Assembly (NCBI GenBank): GCA_902826695.1
Contig: CADEFU010000003.1
Coordinates: 372,001 to 436,000, forward strand
Source of the DNA: an uncultured Alphaproteobacteria bacterium
GTDB taxonomy: Bacteria; Pseudomonadota; Alphaproteobacteria; Micropepsales; Micropepsaceae
Direction of reading: 5' to 3'
DNA length: 64,000 nt
This document shows positions 26,019 to 33,813 of this stretch, one piece after another (the first letter of the stretch is position 1; each line of letters begins with the position of its first letter). The translations under genes and the position numbers were made by a program. Under the pieces are notes generated by a model. It saw nothing but the letters and a program-made list of their open reading frames with translations. It was not told where the DNA came from and searched no databases.

Positions 26019-28100
26019 ATGGGCTTGAACATCAATCGGCGCACGATGTTGCTCGGCGCCGGCGCCGCCACGGCCGTCGCTCTTGGCGCAGGCGCTTTCC
26101 ACGGCGCCGCGCGCGCGGCCGCGGGCAAAGCGGGCATCGGCACCTGGGGCGTTGACCTCTCGGCGATGGACAAGAGCGTCAACCCTGGCGACGATTTCTT
26201 CCGCCACGTCGGCGGCACGTGGATGAAGAACACGCCCATCCCGGCCGACCGTTCGCGCTGGGGCTCGTTCAACATCCTGGCCGCGAAGTCGGAAGACGAC
26301 GTCAAGATTGTGCTCGACGACGCGCGCCGCAAGAAGCCCAAGGCCGGCACGGTCGAACGCAAGGCGGTCGACTACTACGAGGCGTTCATCGACACGGCCG
26401 GCATCGATGCAAAGGGGCTCGAGCCCGCGAAGGCGGACCTCGGCCGCATCGCCGCCGTGCAGACGCATGAGGAGATGGCGGCGCTGCTCGGCGGGCCGGA
26501 GTTCCGCGCGAACGCTCCGGTCGGCGTGGGCGTCAACCTCGATGCGAAGCGCCCGGACACGTATGTGATGGGCATCGGCCAAGCGGGCCTCGGCATGCCC
26601 GACCGCGACTACTATCTGAAAGACGACAAAAAGTTCGCCGACACGCGCGCGAAGTACCGCGCCTATGTCGAACAGATGCTGACGCTGGCGAGCTACCCCG
26701 ACGCCGCAGCGAGCGCCGACGCGATCGTCGCAGTCGAGCAGAAGATCGCCGAGCTTCATTGGCCGCGCGACAAATCCCGCAACCGCGACCTGACCTACAA
26801 TCCGAAGACGCGTGCCGAGCTTTTGGCGTTCGCGCCGGAGTTCCCATGGCAGGCGGCGCTCGACTCGTTCGGCGCGCCGAACCACGACTTCTTCATCCTC
26901 GTGCAGGTCGATGCGATCCAGGCGCTCGCGAAACTCTACCGCGCGACGCCGGTTTCCACCTGGCGCGCCTATGTGGCGTTCCACTATCTGAACGGCATGG
27001 CCGATGTCCTGCCGAAGGCGTTCGACGACGCCGCGTTCGACTTCAACGGCAAAGTCGTGACCGGCCAGCCGCAGCAGCGCGACCGCTGGAAGCGCGCGGT
27101 CACGACGATGAGCGGCACGCCGTTCAACGCCCCGATGGGTGAGGCCGTGGGCCAGCTCTACGTGAAGAAGAACTTCTCCCCGGCCGCAAAAGCTGCGATG
27201 GCCGAGCTCGTCGAGAACCTGCGCGCCGCCTACAAAGTGCGCATCGGCAAGCTCGCCTGGATGTCGGAGGAAACGAAGAAGGCCGCGCTCACGAAGCTCG
27301 ACAAGATCAACGTCAAGATCGGTTACCCCGACCAATGGCGCGACTACGCCCCGCTCGACATCAAAGCGGGCGACGCGTTCGGCAACCGCCTGCGCGAGCG
27401 CGCGTTCAACCGCGCGCGCGACGTGGCGCGCCTTGCGCAACCCGCCAACCGCAAAGAGTGGGGCATGGCCCCGCAGACGGTGAACGCCTACTACAGCTCC
27501 GTCTGGAACGAGATTGTGTTCCCGGCCGCGATCCTGCAGCCGCCGTTCTTCGATCTGAATGCCGACCCGGCCGTGAACTACGGCGGCATCGGCGCCGTCA
27601 TCGGCCACGAAATGGGCCACGGCTTCGACGACCAAGGCTCCAAGTCCGACGGCGACGGCGTCTTGCGCAAATGGTGGAACGCCGACGACGAGCGCCGCTT
27701 CAAGGAACTGGGCGACAAGCTCGTCGAGCAATACGGCAAGTTCGAAGCGCTGCCCGGCTTGTTCGTGAACGGCCGCCTCACGCTCGGCGAAAACATCGGC
27801 GACCTCGGCGGCCTCAACGTCGCGCTCGAAGCCTACAAGATATCGCTCAAGGGCAAGGAGCCGCCGGTCGTCGACGGCTACACCGGCATCCAACGCTTCT
27901 TCTTGGGCTTCGGCCAAATCTGGCGCCAAATCCAACGCGAAGAAGCGCTAAGGAACCAAGTCGTCTCCGACAGCCACTCGCCCGGCGAATTCCGCGCCAA
28001 CGGCACCGTGCGCAACATGGACGAATGGTACGAAGCCTTCGCCGTCAAAGAAGACGCGAAACTCTACCTAGCCCCGGACCAACGCATCCGGATTTGGTGA
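26019..28100 (+). CDS. M13 family zinc metallopeptidase (neprilysin/PepO-like), Tat-exported
   Basis: Peptidase of 693 aa. The Tat signal is NRRTMLLGAGAATAVALGAG. The mature enzyme begins GIDLSAMDKSVNPGDDFFRHVGG-like, with the usual M13 N-domain GDDFFRHVGGTWMKN. The zinc site HEMGHGFDDQG is at about 531-541 and the third ligand Glu lies in ENIGDLGGL at about 592. The C-terminal conserved end (APDQRIRIW) is present. AGGGGAATCAGCAT precedes the ATG at 26019. It degrades small peptides in the periplasm. The next gene begins 10 bp downstream. Confidence 0.94.
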   Translation: MGLNINRRTMLLGAGAATAVALGAGAFHGAARAAAGKAGIGTWGVDLSAMDKSVNPGDDFFRHVGGTWMKNTPIPADRSRWGSFNILAAKSEDDVKIVLDDARRKKPKAGTVERKAVDYYEAFIDTAGIDAKGLEPAKADLGRIAAVQTHEEMAALLGGPEFRANAPVGVGVNLDAKRPDTYVMGIGQAGLGMPDRDYYLKDDKKFADTRAKYRAYVEQMLTLASYPDAAASADAIVAVEQKIAELHWPRDKSRNRDLTYNPKTRAELLAFAPEFPWQAALDSFGAPNHDFFILVQVDAIQALAKLYRATPVSTWRAYVAFHYLNGMADVLPKAFDDAAFDFNGKVVTGQPQQRDRWKRAVTTMSGTPFNAPMGEAVGQLYVKKNFSPAAKAAMAELVENLRAAYKVRIGKLAWMSEETKKAALTKLDKINVKIGYPDQWRDYAPLDIKAGDAFGNRLRERAFNRARDVARLAQPANRKEWGMAPQTVNAYYSSVWNEIVFPAAILQPPFFDLNADPAVNYGGIGAVIGHEMGHGFDDQGSKSDGDGVLRKWWNADDERRFKELGDKLVEQYGKFEALPGLFVNGRLTLGENIGDLGGLNVALEAYKISLKGKEPPVVDGYTGIQRFFLGFGQIWRQIQREEALRNQVVSDSHSPGEFRANGTVRNMDEWYEAFAVKEDAKLYLAPDQRIRIW

Positions 28101-28110
28101 CACGCCCAGG

Positions 28111-28689
28111 ATGTCTCTCACAAACCTTGTGCGCGGGCTTGCCGCCGCGCTGGCGCTCCTGGCCGCTGGATGTGCGCCGTCGAATGAGGCGCCGCCACTG
28201 GATGGCGGGATTTATGCCGTGCGCGGGATCTGCTTCGGGGAAGGCGAGTGCTACCGGCACTGGCGTGCCTCGACGCCGGTTCAGGTGCGCGAGCGGCTGG
28301 ACCCCGCGTCGCCCGTCGTCGCCACCGTGGCGCCCGGGGAATGGGTCGAGCCGGTCGATGGCCAGTTCCGGTTAGTGCCGCTGCGCGGCGTCGTGCGCAT
28401 GGCAACGAAGACTCCGCCACTCGCCGTAGGTGATGTCGTCTACATGCTCGAACCCCTGGGTGAGGGATTCTACGTGCTTTGGCATAAGGGCACGAAGCCT
28501 GAGCACGATTGGGCCAGCGGGGACCCCAACGAGCCGATCGCTTGGGACGAGCCAGTTCCACCGCCGGCCGGCGTGGTCACCGGCTGGTGGGTGCAGCTGA
28601 AGCTTGCGAGCGGGAAGCTCGGCTGGGTGAAGGATCCCGCGTTCGAATGTATGGGCAAGCTTCAAGGGAGCGAGGGCTGCCGCGAGTGA
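28111..28689 (+). CDS. SH3-like lipoprotein, hypothetical
   Basis: Protein of 192 aa with lipobox MSLTNLVRGLAAALALLAAGC, Cys at about 21. Two SH3b-like stretches follow (TPVQVRERLDPASPVVATVAPGEWVEPV, and a second one ending GWVKDPAFEC). Four cysteines lie in the mature part. It starts 10 bp after the M13 peptidase stop and is probably in the same transcript. No catalytic motif is visible. Confidence 0.72.
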   Translation: MSLTNLVRGLAAALALLAAGCAPSNEAPPLDGGIYAVRGICFGEGECYRHWRASTPVQVRERLDPASPVVATVAPGEWVEPVDGQFRLVPLRGVVRMATKTPPLAVGDVVYMLEPLGEGFYVLWHKGTKPEHDWASGDPNEPIAWDEPVPPPAGVVTGWWVQLKLASGKLGWVKDPAFECMGKLQGSEGCRE

Positions 28690-28692
28690 TCC

Positions 28693-29829
28693 TCACTTGG
28701 CGGCCACGGGCTCTGCCTCGGCGATGAGCGGAACGATCGCGCGCATCGTTTCGTGAACGACGCGCTCGCCACCCATGCTCTGGTAAGCGTTGGAGGCGAC
28801 GAGCACGCCGTTGCCGGTTTGGCAGAAGAGCATGACGACCGAGGTCCAGTTACCGTCGGAGCCGGCGTGGAACAGGCCCGGGCCGCGCCTGCCCAGGAAA
28901 CTGGGCACGTAACCCCACCCGAGCGCGGAGAATCCGCCGGCATCTTGCGGCTTGTGCAGCAGGCGATAGGTCTCGCGGCTTAGCAAGCGGCCGCGGCCGT
29001 GTTCGCCGTGCATTTGGTCGATGCAGAAGCGGCTCCAGTCGGGCAGGCTCATGCTGATGCCGCCCGCCGGCGCAAACATGCGCGGGTTGGTGTCGCTCGG
29101 CCGATCGGCGACCCGGCCGTCGCGGTGGCCAATAGGACCGCCACCGCCAAACGGGTCGAAGCTGATCGACGACATACGCAGCGGCGCGAACACTTCCTCG
29201 ACGACGAGTGCCTCGAAGGCGCGGCCGGTGGCGTTTTCGGCACAGGCGGCAGCGACGACATAGCCGGTGTTCGAGTAGGAGACCTCCGTGCGCTTGGCCG
29301 CGGCCGGGGGTTCGCGAAGCGCACGGTCGAGATAGCGCAGGCGTTGCGCCGGCAGAGTCGTTTGGTCGGTGAAGAGGGCGTTGAAGAAGCCGTCCTGAAC
29401 GTCGCTCAAGTCGTGCGGCAGGCCGGAGCGGTGCGAGAAGAGTTCGGGCAAGGTTACGTCGCGATAGCTCTCGTGCATTGTCGCGGCGAATTGCGGAAGC
29501 ATCCGCGCGAGCGGGCGATCCCAGCCGAGGTCGCCGCGTTCGACGAGACGCGCGACCATTGTCGCGACGATCGCTTTGCCGTTCGAGCCAAGGTGCCAGC
29601 GATCGCCCGGTTGCACGCGGGCGTCGGCGCCCAAACGGCGCCGGCCTGCAACCAATTCGCGCTCGGGCCGGAAGTTGCGGATCACCAATGCCGCCATGCC
29701 GGGTGTCGCGGTGCCTTGCATCTTCGCCGCCAGCAGCGCGGCGTCCGTTGTCGCCGCGCCGGACAGCACGGGTGTGAGGGCTGCGGCAGCGGTCGCGCCG
29801 CCCAAAAGCATCCGCCTAGAAATATGCAT
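28693..29829 (-). CDS. Serine hydrolase, class C beta-lactamase/PBP4* family
   Basis: Protein of 378 aa with a Tat-type signal (ISRRMLLGGATAAAALTPVLSGAA). Active-site motifs are SNGK (SxxK, Ser at about 81), YSNTGYVV (YxN) and HAGSDG (HxG in place of KTG). The set matches the class C beta-lactamase/esterase/D-aminopeptidase family rather than true AmpC. GAGAGGTAG precedes the ATG. It is the third gene of a blaI-blaR1 operon, 3 bp after the M56 gene, which suggests it responds to cell-wall stress or beta-lactams. It could hydrolyse beta-lactams, D-Ala peptides or esters. Confidence 0.88.
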   Translation of the reverse strand: MHISRRMLLGGATAAAALTPVLSGAATTDAALLAAKMQGTATPGMAALVIRNFRPERELVAGRRRLGADARVQPGDRWHLGSNGKAIVATMVARLVERGDLGWDRPLARMLPQFAATMHESYRDVTLPELFSHRSGLPHDLSDVQDGFFNALFTDQTTLPAQRLRYLDRALREPPAAAKRTEVSYSNTGYVVAAACAENATGRAFEALVVEEVFAPLRMSSISFDPFGGGGPIGHRDGRVADRPSDTNPRMFAPAGGISMSLPDWSRFCIDQMHGEHGRGRLLSRETYRLLHKPQDAGGFSALGWGYVPSFLGRRGPGLFHAGSDGNWTSVVMLFCQTGNGVLVASNAYQSMGGERVVHETMRAIVPLIAEAEPVAAK

Positions 29830-29832
29830 GGT

Positions 29833-30843
29833 CTACCTCTCCGTACCGTTGAGCGGGGCGAGCGTGGTGTCGAGCGGCACCAACGGTCCAAGTCTGCGCG
29901 AGGGGTCGATCGGGTGCGCCGTGGCGACGACCAAACCGGCAAGAAGCAGCGACGCGCTGATGAGGGCCATCCACGCACCGCCGATTGGCCGCGCAGGCCC
30001 GCGCTGCAGGATCGTCGCGACGCGTCGTTCGAGACTTGAGTGGTGCACCATGGCGGTCGAAACAGCCGCTTCCAACGGCCCGGGATGCGACGTCGCGGCG
30101 ACATCGACCAGGGTTTGTGCGTACGCGACGGCCTCGGCGCCGCATTCCACGACGCGCTCGTCGCAGGCGTACTCCTGCTCAAAACGGAGTTCGCGTAGGG
30201 CGAGCCACACGGCGGGGCTGAACCAGAATGCGGCGCGCACGACGGCGGCCATGAGTTGCGTGAGGCTGTCGCGCCGAGCCACATGGCAGAGCTCGTGCAA
30301 CAACACGTCGCGCAGGCGTGCAACGGGCCAGTCCCGTGCTTGCAGCGGCAGCAAGACGCGCCGGCTCCAGGTCAACGGTGCGATTGGCGCATTCGCGATG
30401 CGCACCTCGATCGCGCCGGCGACACCCGCCATGCGCGCGAACGACTCCACGTTTGGCGCCGCCAGCGGCTCCGCCTTGCGCCAGAGCGCTTCCAGCGCGA
30501 TGCGGCCGCCTGCAGGGCGAAGAAGCATCGCAATCGCGCCAGCCGCGTAGACAATCCAGATCCACGCGATGGTCGTTCGATCGGGCAGGTGTACGCCCGG
30601 TGTCGAAAGGTCGTGCAAGGCGATGCCGAAGAGAGCGTACGGCACGGCGATCGTCACGCGGGGCGGCGCCAAACCCAATATCGGCAGCAGCGCAAGCGCG
30701 GCGAACGCGCTCAGCAAAACGAGATGCCGCGCGGCAGCCGCAACGCGCAGCATCTTCATCGCCCGCACGATGGCGAGAGCCACGCCTACGATCAGCGTCG
30801 ATTTGACGAGCAACGCCATGACGGGGACGAACGCTTCACTCAT
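29833..30843 (-). CDS. M56 family metallopeptidase (short BlaR1-like), no sensor domain
   Basis: Membrane protease of 336 aa. Hydrophobic spans are at about 5-25, 35-60 and 85-110. The zinc motif HELCH (HExxH) is at about 181-185, and another span (WMALISASLLLAGLVVATA) is near 290-310. BlaR1/MecR1 normally carry a ~250 aa C-terminal penicillin-binding sensor. Here only about 25 residues follow the last span, so that sensor is absent. The start overlaps the end of blaI by 8 bp. Its likely job is to cleave or inactivate the BlaI repressor on an unknown signal. Confidence 0.88.
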   Translation of the reverse strand: MSEAFVPVMALLVKSTLIVGVALAIVRAMKMLRVAAAARHLVLLSAFAALALLPILGLAPPRVTIAVPYALFGIALHDLSTPGVHLPDRTTIAWIWIVYAAGAIAMLLRPAGGRIALEALWRKAEPLAAPNVESFARMAGVAGAIEVRIANAPIAPLTWSRRVLLPLQARDWPVARLRDVLLHELCHVARRDSLTQLMAAVVRAAFWFSPAVWLALRELRFEQEYACDERVVECGAEAVAYAQTLVDVAATSHPGPLEAAVSTAMVHHSSLERRVATILQRGPARPIGGAWMALISASLLLAGLVVATAHPIDPSRRLGPLVPLDTTLAPLNGTER

Positions 30844-31243
30844 CTTTCGCGCCTTGCTTCTTTGCCTTCGCCAGAAGGTCCGAGAGACGCTCGACCTCCG
30901 CGCGCGAGAGCGGCTTCGATTCGATCAAGGCCGCCGCCGCCGCGCTCGCCGAGCCTTCGAAGAATGTGTGCACCAAGTGTGAGAGCGCCGACGCGCGGAC
31001 CTTTTTCTGCGGCGATGTCGGCGCGTAGACGTAGCGCGGGCCATCCTGCTCGTGCTTCAGGTGCCCCTTGTCTTCAAGGTAGCGAAGCATGCCGCGCACC
31101 GCCGAATAGCTCGGCGGGTCACTGAGATCGGCAAGCACTTCCGCCGCGCTCGCGCGGCCGCGGCGATAGAGAATTTCCATGATCTGGCGTTCGCGCCGTC
31201 CAAGCTCGCCTTGCGTGCCGGGGTCGGGTGGCTTTGTCGTCAT
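30836..31243 (-). CDS. blaI: BlaI/MecI/CopY-family transcriptional repressor
   Basis: Repressor of 135 aa. The winged helix runs over about 10-75 (LGRRERQIMEILYRRGRASAAEVLADL, SYSAVRGMLRYLEDKGHL). The C-terminal helical dimerisation part contains the usual protease-sensitive region (SALSHLVHTFFEGS). The ATG at 31243 has AGGGA 9 bp upstream. It heads the operon blaI - M56 protease - serine hydrolase. Two identical-type 18-bp boxes cover its promoter, consistent with autoregulation. Confidence 0.92.
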   Translation of the reverse strand: MTTKPPDPGTQGELGRRERQIMEILYRRGRASAAEVLADLSDPPSYSAVRGMLRYLEDKGHLKHEQDGPRYVYAPTSPQKKVRASALSHLVHTFFEGSASAAAAALIESKPLSRAEVERLSDLLAKAKKQGAKDE

Positions 31244-31271
31244 TGGCTGCATTCCCTGACTATGGGATGGC

Positions 31272-31312
31272 AGTATGTCAATCAATTAGCACAATGTCAA
31301 TACGTTAGCACA
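31272..31312 (-). promoter_or_regulatory. blaI operon promoter with two 18-bp operator boxes
   Basis: The plus strand shows TGTCAATCAATTAGCACA (31276-31293) and TGTCAATACGTTAGCACA (31295-31312), two boxes 19 bp apart with TGT/ACA ends. On the minus strand TTGACA (31295-31300) and CATACT (31272-31277) are separated by 17 bp, giving a good sigma-70-type promoter embedded in the boxes. The leader to the blaI ATG is then about 20 nt. Confidence 0.72.
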
Positions 31313-31496
31313 CGACGCCGGGCGCTTGCGCAGTGTGTGGGCGGATAGAGCGTGCGCCCGCAGGGGCTTCGGCCAGCAGATCGCGATAGACCTCCCGATC
31401 GCCAGGCTCGAAGAAGATCGGCTCGCGCCGGTTGCCGCGTTGCGTCACGTGATGCGCGGCACCGGGAACGACATTGCGAGCGAGGCGGGCCGTGAG
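31305..31496 (-). pseudogene. RAYT (REP-associated tyrosine transposase) N-terminal fragment 1
   Basis: The minus-strand translation reads LTARLARNVVPGAAHHVTQR and then GNRREPIFFEPGDREVYRDLL before running into unrelated codons and a stop. This is the conserved start of Y1/REP-associated transposases. The start codon and the catalytic HUH/Tyr parts are missing. Its decayed end overlaps the blaI operator region. Confidence 0.75.
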
Positions 31497-31621
31497 GTGC
31501 GGGCGGCAGGGTGCGTTCGAACAAAGAGAGAATGAGGTGCGGCGAAGTCAAGCCAGGACTTGGATCTTGCGGTATGATGTGCGGGAGGTGCGGGGAATAA
31601 GCATAGTGCCCCCGTATTCAC

Positions 31622-31705
31622 GAAGAACACCTGCTGACGGCGGCTGCCGCGTTGGGTGATGTGGTGCGGAAAGCCGGGCGCGACCGCTCTTGCCAGACGA
31701 GTCAC
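31622..31705 (-). pseudogene. RAYT N-terminal fragment 2
   Basis: From a GTG at 31705 the minus strand encodes VTRLARAVAPGFPHHITQRG followed by SRRQQVFF, again the start of a RAYT transposase. Family resemblance stops after about 28 codons. It lies in tandem with fragment 1, in the same orientation. Confidence 0.72.
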
Positions 31706-31746
31706 GCGAGAACATAACGTCTCGCGGGCGGCGTTAATTGGAAATT

Positions 31747-32263
31747 GTTACGTGTCCCCGGAATTCACAGCCACAGAAATGCTAGATTCCGTGAAGATCG
31801 GACGCACAACCGGTAAAGGGACGGGCATCAAGCCCGAAACAACATCACCGACGCAAGGGTATTCCCATCCTCCGCGGTTTGGCCCGCCAAACGCCGTTGA
31901 TCCCGTATCAAATTGTCAAGGCGCAGCCGCCGGCGCGAGACGCCAGGGAAGCTCGGCAACATAAGCCCAAACGACAGAAAGTCATCGCGGCAATTGTCGC
32001 AGCAGCTTGCTCGCGCCATCGAACAACAGATGGGATTAGTATACTGTCCCCTGTTTAACTTTTCTAAGTGGCCTGCACCATAGATGCGGAGGGTGCACGA
32101 GCCCAAACGATTACAATGTTGTATGACATTAGTCAGGCTTCATCACAAAAGTAGCCCAAAACACCAGCGCGCAAAAAACGGCAAGCCCACCAAGCGCAAT
32201 CCATGTTGAGTCAATCACCACACTTCCAACAAAAGAGCCGACGCAATTCAGGGGACACGTAAC
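31747..32263. mobile_element. 517-bp segment bounded by 20-bp inverted repeats
   Basis: GTTACGTGTCCCCGGAATTC (31747-31766) and the inverse of GTTACGTGTCCCCTGAATTG (32244-32263) match at 18 of 20 positions. The inside is AT-richer than the surroundings, has no convincing gene, and contains a further TGTCCCC core near 32045. The position beside two RAYT fragments suggests a non-autonomous element or debris mobilised by a RAYT. No target duplication was confirmed. Confidence 0.5.
32129..32233 (-). CDS. Possible small membrane peptide (or protein remnant)
   Basis: A minus-strand frame ends VVIDSTWIALGGLAVFCALV and then FWATFVMKPD before TAA at 32129. That is one clean hydrophobic span with a charged tail. 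Possible GTG starts are near 32220, but no clear ribosome site is seen. It lies inside the inverted-repeat-bounded segment and may be a broken end of a membrane protein gene. Confidence 0.25.
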   Translation of the reverse strand, partial: FVGSVVIDSTWIALGGLAVFCALVFWATFVMKPD

Positions 32264-32442
32264 AAAAGGAAGTGTGTCACATGCCCCCAGGATGCCTTGT
32301 CCGCTTCATAGTTTCTCGGGCTGGTGAGGCCGGAATACGAGGATAGCATACGCGAGCGCCGGAGCGCCGCGGGGCAACGGCCCGCACCGTTGCGACCATC
32401 GCCCGGCACAGGCTAGCACGATGCACAAAGCCCTATTTTTGC

Positions 32443-32470
32443 TTGACTTTTTCGCCGAAAGTTCTATCTT
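32443..32470 (+). promoter_or_regulatory. Orphan sigma-70-like promoter
   Basis: TTGACT (32443-32448) and TATCTT (32465-32470) with a 16-bp spacer lie in an AT-rich pocket. No protein gene follows on this strand for over 3 kb. The next ~240 bp fold into several GC hairpins. Confidence 0.45.
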
Positions 32471-32476
32471 TGTTCC

Positions 32477-32715
32477 GACGCTGAATTGGCGTGCTCGATC
32501 TCGGGCGCCGATGACGCGACTTCCCTCGCGCGCTTGGGGCGCGCGGGCGGCTGCAACTTGAAAACCGCATCTCTTTGAAGACGCTTCGCGCGGGGTCGCT
32601 CCCGCGGCGGCCGATGCCGCACATCCGGACATCCGATCGTGCACGCTTTCCCGCATGCGCGAGGTGCAGAAAACCTGCGCGATAACCGTGCACGTTGCGC
32701 GGCCTTAGGCGACGC
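32477..32715 (+). ncRNA. Candidate structured RNA downstream of the orphan promoter
   Basis: Visible stems include CGCGCGC/GCGCGCG around 32523-32543, CGCGGG/CCCGCG around 32591-32610, and a long stem closed by GTGCAC/GTGCAC near 32640-32700 with AGGT/ACCT inside. No known RNA family was recognised and no terminator T-run was found. It is listed as a hypothesis only. Confidence 0.22.
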
Positions 32716-32729
32716 GCCGGCCGCACCGC

Positions 32730-32811
32730 CTAACGGATCCCAAACGCTTCTCTAACGCATATCTAACGGATAAATCTGCAGAAGGCGGCCGATCTAACGC
32801 ATCTAACGGAT
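32730..32811. repeat. Array of five CTAACG(G/C)AT boxes
   Basis: CTAACGGAT is at 32730, 32763 and 32803 and CTAACGCAT at 32752 and 32794. Start-to-start distances are 22, 11, 31 and 9 bp, so most are near helical phase. The array sits in non-coding DNA downstream of the GFA gene. Confidence 0.7.
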
Positions 32812-32850
32812 TCGATTGTGCATCGCGCGCAGGCCTGCCGCGCGCGGGTC

Positions 32851-33345
32851 TTACGGCCGCACCGGCCAGGCCGGCGTGTCGTGGTCCGGATGTTGCCGGC
32901 CGGTCGCTTTGATCGCCGCGGCCCACGCGGCGCCGTCGTCCGCGCCCGTCTGTCCGTAATCGCGGATCGTGGCAAGCTCCTTGAACCACGGCACCATCGC
33001 CTCGGTTCCCATCATGCCCTTGGGCGGGAACTGCGAAGGATTGTCGAGCGAGCCGATCGTGAGGTTCACGCGGTTGCCCGTCACGTCGTTGTAGAAGAGC
33101 GGCGTGCCGCAGGCGCCGCAAAAGCCGCGCTCGACATGCTCGGAACTGCGGAAGACGCCGGGCGCCCCGCGCGTCCACGTCAGTGCGTCCTTCGGCGCGG
33201 CGACGAGCGCGGCAAACGCATTGCCGACCGCCTTCTGGCACATCCGGCAATGGCACAGGTGCGAATTGTCGAGCATCGCGCTCGCGCGATAGCGAACCGC
33301 ACCGCATTGGCACCCGCCGGTGACCGTCACATCAATCCGCTTCAT
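32851..33345 (-). CDS. GFA family protein (Mss4-like zinc fold)
   Basis: Protein of 164 aa with the glutathione-dependent formaldehyde-activating enzyme/GFA fold. Zinc-binding cysteines appear in GGCQCGAVRYRA, CHCRMCQKA and FCGACGTPLFYN, which are the diagnostic positions. The C-terminal part (DGAAWAAAIKATGRQHPDHD) is typical of the group. The true substrate of most GFA-like proteins is unknown. It is convergent with no neighbour; the gap to its left holds the CTAACGSAT boxes. Confidence 0.9.
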   Translation of the reverse strand: MKRIDVTVTGGCQCGAVRYRASAMLDNSHLCHCRMCQKAVGNAFAALVAAPKDALTWTRGAPGVFRSSEHVERGFCGACGTPLFYNDVTGNRVNLTIGSLDNPSQFPPKGMMGTEAMVPWFKELATIRDYGQTGADDGAAWAAAIKATGRQHPDHDTPAWPVRP

Positions 33346-33379
33346 AGGTTTTGTCTCTCCGCTCGCTCGATCGAAGGCG

Positions 33380-33799
33380 TTAGAACTGCGCGCACACGGG
33401 CCGGTCGACCCGCATCACCGCGTCCTGCTGAAACCGCGTCTTGTAGGCCGCAACGATCGCAGCGATCGCCGCGTCCGCGTCCGCGCCCTCCGCGTGCATG
33501 CGAACGACGACTTTGCTCTTCTCCGAAATCGTCTTCGCGCTCGCCGCGTCGCGCCAGAACCCGGCGCCATCAAGAACGCTGAAGCCCTCCGGAAACCGCG
33601 GTGCAATCTCGGCCGTCACGAAGGCCCGCCAGTCGCGCTCGCTCACCGTGCCGCCTTGGGGCTTGCTCAGGCCGAAGAAAAGCTGCGTCTCGACCATCGC
33701 ATCGCCAAGCCGGCACGCACGCGCGGCTTCAGGCGCCGGAACGCCGGCGCATCCGGAAACAGCGAGTACGGCAGCGAGAATCGCGACTGAGCGCACCAT
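33380..33799 (-). CDS. DUF3574 lipoprotein
   Basis: Protein of 139 aa with lipobox MVRSVAILAAVLAVSGC, Cys at about 17. The DUF3574 core follows: ETQLFFGLSKPQGGTVSERD, WRAFVTAEIAPRFPEGFSVL and DGAGFWRD. The start at 33799 fits the signal peptide, although the frame is open far upstream. It starts 14 bp after the stop of the amidohydrolase gene at 33814 and may share its transcript. Function unknown. Confidence 0.85.
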   Translation of the reverse strand: MVRSVAILAAVLAVSGCAGVPAPEAARACRLGDAMVETQLFFGLSKPQGGTVSERDWRAFVTAEIAPRFPEGFSVLDGAGFWRDAASAKTISEKSKVVVRMHAEGADADAAIAAIVAAYKTRFQQDAVMRVDRPVCAQF

Positions 33800-33813
33800 G
33801 CCGGACGCCACCC

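Noticed and set aside
25986..27935. 649-codon minus-strand frame
   Set aside because: Shadow of the M13 peptidase, whose active-site and Tat motifs are all on the plus strand.
32422..32562. Plus-strand 46-codon frame beginning MHKALFLLDFF
   Set aside because: It overlaps the proposed promoter itself and has no ribosome site.
32306..32656. Minus-strand 116-codon frame in the gene-poor patch
   Set aside because: Low-complexity translation without ribosome site or family character, opposite to the candidate structured RNA.
32730..32811. CTAACGSAT boxes as a CRISPR array
   Set aside because: The units are only 9 bp, spacings are irregular and short, and no cas genes are present.
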